Part shown: positions 60,507 to 64,000 of the stretch, one piece after another
Layout: every line of letters begins with the position of its first letter
Position numbering within the stretch: position 1 is the stretch's first letter
Assembly (NCBI GenBank): GCA_934320645.1
Contig: CAKRFP010000001.1
Span: forward strand, 86,557-150,556
Reading direction: 5' to 3'
Origin: an uncultured Bariatricus sp.
GTDB lineage: Bacteria; Bacillota; Clostridia; Lachnospirales; Lachnospiraceae
DNA: 64,000 nt
The notes under the pieces: generated by a model
The model's input: the letters and a program-made list of their open reading frames with translations, nothing else
The model's database searches: none
What the model was told of the DNA's origin: nothing
Program-made: the position numbers and the translations under genes

Positions 60507-61676
60507 TTATTTACCGAGAAGTTCATCTGCAAGTTCTTCCATTGCAGTCACATCTGTATCCTTCATTGTGGACTTGATCGTAACGGTCTTTTCGCAGAGT
60601 GTGATCTTCTTCATTTTCTCTACATAACTCTTCATCACACGTGCTGCTGTCGGCGCCCAGGAACCATTTTCAATGATTGCGATCTTACGGTTCTGGTAAT
60701 TTTTATTAGTCAGCTTGTTCAGGAATGTCTCCATACACGGAAATACGCTTGCATCATAAGAAGCTGCTGCGAGAACCAATTTGTCATAGCGGAATGCATC
60801 TTCAATCGCTTCTGCCATATCATCTCTGGAAAGATCTGTGATCGCTACCTTCTTTGCGCCTTTTGCTTCCAGGATCTCTTTCATCTTTTCCGCCGCTTTC
60901 TTTGTATTACCATGGATAGATGCATAGGCAACCAGTACACCATCGTCTTCCGGTTCATAACTGCTCCATGTCATATATTTTCCAATATAATATCCCAGAT
61001 CTTCTTTCAGGATCGGTCCGTGAAGCGGGCAGATGGTCTGAATATCCAGAGTTGCTGCCTTTTTCAGAAGTGCCTGTACCTGTGCACCATATTTACCTAC
61101 GATGTTGAAATAATATCTTCTTGCTTCACATGCCCAGTCTTCATCCGCATCCAGAGCACCAAATTTTCCAAATCCGTCTGCTGAGAACAGGATTTTCTCA
61201 GATTTTTCATATTCTACCATAACTTCCGGCCAGTGAACCATCGGTGCCATGAAGAACTGAAGCGTATGGCTTCCAAGTGGAAGTTCTTCTCCCTCTTTCA
61301 CAGCGATCGCGCGGTCTGCCAGATCTGCGATTTCAAAGAACTGCGGAAGCATCGCGATTGCCTTTACACTTGTGACGATCTTTGCTTCCGGATATTTGTC
61401 TGCGAATTCCTTGATACTTCCGGCATGATCTGGCTCCAGATGAGATACAACCAGATAATCCGGTGTCCTTCCATCCAGTACTCTCTCCAGATTCTCTTTC
61501 CATTCATCTGTCTTTCTTGTATCAATGGTATCCATAACGGCAATTTTCTCATCAAGAATTACATAAGAGTTGTAAGACACTCCATTTGGAATAATATACT
61601 GACTCTCAAAGAGATCCAGATCCCTGTCGTCTGCTCCGATATACTTTACTGCATCTGAAATTACTACATCTTTCAT
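60507..61676 (-). CDS. A-type flavodiiron protein (FprA-like O2/NO reductase)
   Basis: Flavodiiron proteins reduce oxygen or nitric oxide and protect anaerobes. The 389-residue protein has the beta-lactamase-like diiron domain with HLEPDH (His79, Glu81, Asp83, His84), HWPEVM, SADGFG and CPLHGP, and a C-terminal flavodoxin domain starting near VAYASIHGNTKKAA. The ATG at 61674-61676 follows GAGGAGG; the frame runs far upstream but crosses the promoter. It could be the first gene of the transcript that continues into EamA and the Pel-like operon. Confidence 0.94.
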   Translation of the reverse strand: MKDVVISDAVKYIGADDRDLDLFESQYIIPNGVSYNSYVILDEKIAVMDTIDTRKTDEWKENLERVLDGRTPDYLVVSHLEPDHAGSIKEFADKYPEAKIVTSVKAIAMLPQFFEIADLADRAIAVKEGEELPLGSHTLQFFMAPMVHWPEVMVEYEKSEKILFSADGFGKFGALDADEDWACEARRYYFNIVGKYGAQVQALLKKAATLDIQTICPLHGPILKEDLGYYIGKYMTWSSYEPEDDGVLVAYASIHGNTKKAAEKMKEILEAKGAKKVAITDLSRDDMAEAIEDAFRYDKLVLAAASYDASVFPCMETFLNKLTNKNYQNRKIAIIENGSWAPTAARVMKSYVEKMKKITLCEKTVTIKSTMKDTDVTAMEELADELLGK

Positions 61677-61705
61677 GTTAGTTCCTCCTCGTGATTGATC
61701 ATAAA

Positions 61706-61733
61706 ACAATATACTCTGGTACATTTTTGTCAA
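61706..61733 (-). promoter_or_regulatory. Promoter of the flavodiiron gene
   Basis: Minus-strand -35 TTGACA (61728-61733), 16-base spacer and -10 TATTGT (61706-61711), about 30 bases before the ATG. Confidence 0.65.
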
Positions 61734-61740
61734 ATGCTTT

Positions 61741-61775
61741 TTATATAACAAGAAAGCGTATTTCTTGTTATATAA
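61741..61775. promoter_or_regulatory. Perfect 15-bp palindrome upstream of the flavodiiron promoter
   Basis: TTATATAACAAGAAA (61741-61755) and its exact complement (61761-61775) are separated by GCGTA. It ends 8 bases upstream of the -35 box, a position suited to an activator or a redox-responsive regulator. A GCTGGAA/TTCCAGC hairpin (61780-61801) lies just beside it. Confidence 0.55.
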
Positions 61776-61875
61776 GAAAGCTGGAAATATTTCATTCCAG
61801 CCCCCTTGTTTTCCACCCTTAATAATACTATGGAAATAGCACACTTTCAACAAAAATGCTCGTTGTTTTTCATTG

Positions 61876-61930
61876 TTTTTTAAAAATGTACAATGGCGGA
61901 ATTACAGAACTTTTTCCATAACTCCGCCAT
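61876..61930 (-). terminator. Probable terminator after the GT4 gene
   Basis: On the minus strand ATGGCGGA/TCCGCCAT arms (61923-61930 with 61893-61900) enclose 22 bases and are followed by a T5 run (61881-61885 region) some bases later. It sits 10 bases behind the stop. Confidence 0.5.
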
Positions 61931-61940
61931 ATTCTTTCCT

Positions 61941-63158
61941 TTAGCTGTGCTTTTCAAATACTTCCATAAGTCGTCCGCAAAGACCATCCCAGGAAATTCT
62001 CTCCAGATGCTCTCTCGATGGTCTGCTTCCCGGATTTTCAGAAAGTCTCCTGATTGCTTCTGCAAGCTCTCTTTCAAATACAGGAAGTGCTTCCTCTACC
62101 GGTTCATCTTCATTGATCCGCTCCGGCGGCTCTACAAACACAACTCCGTTATCCGGAAGATTCTGGTTCACCCAGTTCTGAATGCCCGGGAGATCTGTAC
62201 AGATCACATATGCCCCACACGCCAGCGCTTCAATGATCACCAGCGGAAGTCCCTCATAAAAGGATGGAAGCACAAAAATATCGCTCTGATTGATCTTCTT
62301 CGCCAGTTCCTGCTGGGTAATCTTCCCTGCAAATGTAACCTCAAACGGACTTTTTTCAGCCAGTTCCCGGATTTCCCGGTATTCCCGTTCATCTCCTGCT
62401 CCCCCGGCAAGTTCCAGTGAAACTGCAAAATCGGAATCTTTCAGATAATCCAATGACCGTATCAGGCTTTTCACACCTTTTTTCTCAGCAATCTTTCCTG
62501 CAAAGATCAGTTTCAATTCTCTTTCTGACTTCTCCTTATCCGCTGCCTCCTGTCGGAAAACATCACTGTTATAGCCAGTTCCGATCACGCTTACCTTTTT
62601 TCTCACAGACTCCCCATAAATTCTGCAGATAATTTCCTTCTGCTCTTCATGAAGTGCAAAAATCCCATCCAGCTCCGGTATCATCTGTAAAATATACTCC
62701 CGGTTCTGCTCTGTTTTGCGAATCTGGCGCAGATCCGATCCATGAGATACCCCGTATACTTTTTTCTCTGGATATAGTTCTCTTACAAGTGAAGTCAGCA
62801 GATATAAATGATGACACAGAATCACGTCCGGATTTAGTTCGTCCACCGCTTTTTTTAAAATCTCTTCAAATGCTTTTTTAAACGCTTCCGTCATCTCATC
62901 TGTCAGATCCGAATACTTTGTACTTGTATATGGCATCTCGTCTGACATCCCGGTAATCGGATACGGTAATTTCTCTGACTCAAAATATACCGGATAAAAC
63001 TTCACGCCCTCCGGAAGGCTCACCTGGTCTGCTTTTGTGACTCCCGCGATCACTGCCTGACCGATTCCTTTTTTCTCAAATCCTCTGACCAGCTCCGTCA
63101 GATAAACCCCACTTCCGGTGCTATCCGGTTTCTGGGCTGTGACACTTAATATTTTCAT
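61941..63158 (-). CDS. Glycosyltransferase family 4
   Basis: The 405-residue protein is a GT-B transferase: TAQKPDSTGSGVYLTELVRG at the N-terminus, GVSHGSDLRQIRK, LIFAGKIAEKKGVKSLIRSL at the hinge and PSFYEGLPLVIIEALACGA, the EX7E donor site. It probably builds a cell-surface glycan or glycolipid. It stands alone between two gaps, so its partner genes are not visible here. Confidence 0.9.
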   Translation of the reverse strand: MKILSVTAQKPDSTGSGVYLTELVRGFEKKGIGQAVIAGVTKADQVSLPEGVKFYPVYFESEKLPYPITGMSDEMPYTSTKYSDLTDEMTEAFKKAFEEILKKAVDELNPDVILCHHLYLLTSLVRELYPEKKVYGVSHGSDLRQIRKTEQNREYILQMIPELDGIFALHEEQKEIICRIYGESVRKKVSVIGTGYNSDVFRQEAADKEKSERELKLIFAGKIAEKKGVKSLIRSLDYLKDSDFAVSLELAGGAGDEREYREIRELAEKSPFEVTFAGKITQQELAKKINQSDIFVLPSFYEGLPLVIIEALACGAYVICTDLPGIQNWVNQNLPDNGVVFVEPPERINEDEPVEEALPVFERELAEAIRRLSENPGSRPSREHLERISWDGLCGRLMEVFEKHS

Positions 63159-63262
63159 TTTTTATTCCTCTTGCTTTTACATTTTCCCCTGTTACATGAA
63201 TCCATTGTAACACAGAATATATGCTTCGCACACGATATTTTTGAATCATCTATTCCATCAAA

Positions 63263-63414
63263 AAATCTGCACTTGGCTTATCGTATAATCGAGTAGGCTG
63301 ACTCCTACTCGATTTGTATACTTTGTACATCATCTCGCTTAACAGCTCGATGATGTACATTCGCCAAATGCAGATCCTTGTGCAAGCACAAATCTGCACT
63401 TGGCTCATCGTATA
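63263..63414. repeat. Repeat-rich intergenic segment with direct and inverted copies
   Basis: The gap 63159-63459 has no gene. A 25-base sequence built on ATCTGCACTTGGC occurs twice in direct orientation (63263-63287 and 63390-63414, one mismatch). A third, inverted partial copy GCCAAATGCAGAT lies at 63363-63375. Between the direct copies are two perfect hairpins: ATCGAGTAGG/CCTACTCGAT (63288-63297 with 63304-63313) and TGTACATCATC/GATGATGTACA (63324-63334 with 63349-63359). Confidence 0.7.
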
Positions 63415-63417
63415 CAC

Positions 63418-63452
63418 AAAAAAAGCACAGCCATATTTTCATATGCTGTACT
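63418..63452 (-). terminator. Terminator of the tRNA cluster
   Basis: On the minus strand a stem of about 12 bp with one bulge (63424-63436 with 63441-63452) and a GAAA loop is followed by T7, directly behind tRNA-Leu(TAG). Confidence 0.8.
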
Positions 63453-63459
63453 TTCAAAC

Positions 63460-63540
63460 TGCGGATGACAGGACTTGAACCTGCACCTCAAAGAGACTAG
63501 ATCCTAAGTCTAGCGCGTCTGCCAGTTCCGCCACATCCGC
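63460..63540 (-). tRNA. tRNA-Leu (anticodon TAG)
   Basis: Acceptor stem GCGGATG/CATCCGC, anticodon stem CTAGA/TCTAG around loop CTTAGGA (anticodon TAG), a short variable stem and T loop GTTCAAGTC. CCA not encoded. Last gene of the tRNA cluster. Confidence 0.95.
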
Positions 63541-63579
63541 ATTTTTTTAGTCCCACGGAAAACCATGGGACTAAATAAG

Positions 63580-63652
63580 TGAGCGTGCGGGGATTCGAAC
63601 CCCGGACAACTTGATTAAAAGTCAAGTGCTCTACCACCTGAGCTACACGCCC
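63580..63652 (-). tRNA. tRNA-Lys (anticodon TTT)
   Basis: Acceptor GGGCGTG with 3' CACGCTC, D arm AGCTCAGGTGGTAGAGC, anticodon stem CTTGA/TCAAG around CTTTTAA (anticodon TTT), T arm GGGGTTCGAATCCCC. CCA not encoded. A small inverted repeat (TAGTCCCA/TGGGACTA, 63548-63573) separates it from tRNA-Leu. Confidence 0.96.
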
Positions 63653-63656
63653 GTAA

Positions 63657-63728
63657 CTGGGCCAGCTGGATTCGAACCAGCGAGTGCAGGAGTCAAAGTC
63701 CTGTGCCTTACCGCTTGGCGATGGCCCA
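63657..63728 (-). tRNA. tRNA-Gln (anticodon TTG)
   Basis: Acceptor TGGGCCA/TGGCCCA, D arm with AAGCGGTAAGGC, anticodon stem CAGGA/TCCTG around CTTTGAC (anticodon TTG), T arm CTGGTTCGAATCCAG. Only 4 bases separate it from tRNA-Lys. Confidence 0.96.
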
Positions 63729-63928
63729 TTATCTTTATGCTTATAACATAGAATGTGCCAAGGCACATTCCCGCGCCTGCGACAACCGCTTATGGCATCT
63801 TATGATCTGCCACAGCTCTCATATCCTGCCGGAGACTTTTATGATATCTACTTTTCAAAGTATCTATCATAAAAAAAATGCGAGCATCTCTGCTTGCCAT
63901 TTCTTTCAAATATTAAATATATTAAAGG
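63729..63928. other. Gene-free spacer between tRNA-Gln and tRNA-His
   Basis: No gene seen in these 200 bases. A short perfect hairpin GAATGTGCC-AA-GGCACATTC lies near 63750-63769 and an A/T-rich hairpin of about 15 bp near 63838-63872. Neither has a proper T run on the minus strand. Confidence 0.4.
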
Positions 63929-64000
63929 GTGGATACAGGGATTCGAACCCTGGGCCTCCAGAGCCACAATCTGGCGCGCTAACCAACTGCGCTATACCCA
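63929..64000 (-). tRNA. tRNA-His (anticodon GTG), 5' end at window edge
   Basis: Acceptor TGGGTAT/GTATCCA with 3' C73, anticodon stem CCAGA/TCTGG around TTGTGGC (anticodon GTG), T arm AGGGTTCGAATCCCT. The extra 5' G(-1) typical of tRNA-His would be the next base beyond the window. Confidence 0.93.

Noticed and set aside
63263..63414. CRISPR array
   Set aside because: Only two direct copies occur, spaced by about 100 bases with hairpins between; there are no regular spacers and no cas genes.
63497..63766. Open frame of 89 codons across the tRNA genes
   Set aside because: It reads straight through tRNA-Leu, tRNA-Lys and tRNA-Gln. Such WFESSWPSYGRVAQVVEHLT-like translations are a known annotation artefact of tRNA genes.

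Overview
The window looks like a chromosome segment of a gut-type clostridium, most likely of the family Lachnospiraceae. The reasons are the low-to-moderate GC content, strong AGGAGG ribosome binding sites, a FabK-type fatty acid operon, galacturonate catabolism with a TRAP transporter, an A-type flavodiiron protein, many MATE pumps, and Firmicutes-only families such as a DUF6472-like protein and the C_GCAxxG_C_C family. The genus cannot be fixed from the sequence alone.

Left to right: (1) 1-7.5 kb holds a type II fatty acid operon on the minus strand, transcribed fabH-acpP-fabK-fabD-fabG-fabF-accB-fabZ-accC. It has one clear promoter with an overlapping inverted repeat. Two related hairpin elements lie in opposite orientation between fabG and fabF. 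(2) 7.6-20 kb holds a complete galacturonate pathway. The uptake arm (dctPQM, uxaC) and the catabolic arm (uxaA, uxaB, kdgA, kdgK) diverge from one intergenic region in which both promoters carry the same 14-bp palindrome. A LacI regulator with a MATE and a HIT gene lies nearby. (3) 20-22.4 kb holds panD-panC and a BASS-family transporter that probably imports pantoate or ketopantoate. (4) 22.4-29.7 kb holds a tRNA-Leu, housekeeping genes, an operon of a glycosyltransferase, two TVP38 membrane proteins and an Fe-S oxidoreductase, and a second MATE gene under a TetR-like palindrome.

(5) 29.8-39.8 kb is the most unusual region. Three paralogous small proteins share an N-terminal leader (KPxIxID-G--EG-YAASG) followed by about 100 residues of beta-rich, non-conserved sequence. 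Around them are an extracytoplasmic clostripain-type protease, a 911-residue lipoprotein, an ABC exporter, a PqqD-HPr-kinase-like fusion and an S26-type peptidase. This looks like a leader-dependent modification and export system whose cargo is a protein domain instead of a short peptide.

(6) 39.8-59.5 kb is an exopolysaccharide region. It contains PelG, PelF, a PelE-like protein and a PelD-like c-di-GMP receptor fused to a degenerate SDR domain, a DUF2194-like protein and an 815-codon membrane protein at the PelA position, three glycosyltransferases, a flippase, and two paralogous DUF4832-type proteins that converge and overlap at their 3' ends. At the head of the Pel-like operon sit a second PqqD protein, a small Cys-rich protein and a nucleotidyltransferase (PF14907 type), all of which recall RiPP tailoring genes. 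(7) 59.5-64 kb holds an EamA permease, a flavodiiron protein, a glycosyltransferase, a repeat-rich gap, and a tRNA cluster (transcribed His-Gln-Lys-Leu).

All function calls rest on sequence motifs read by eye. No database search was possible.
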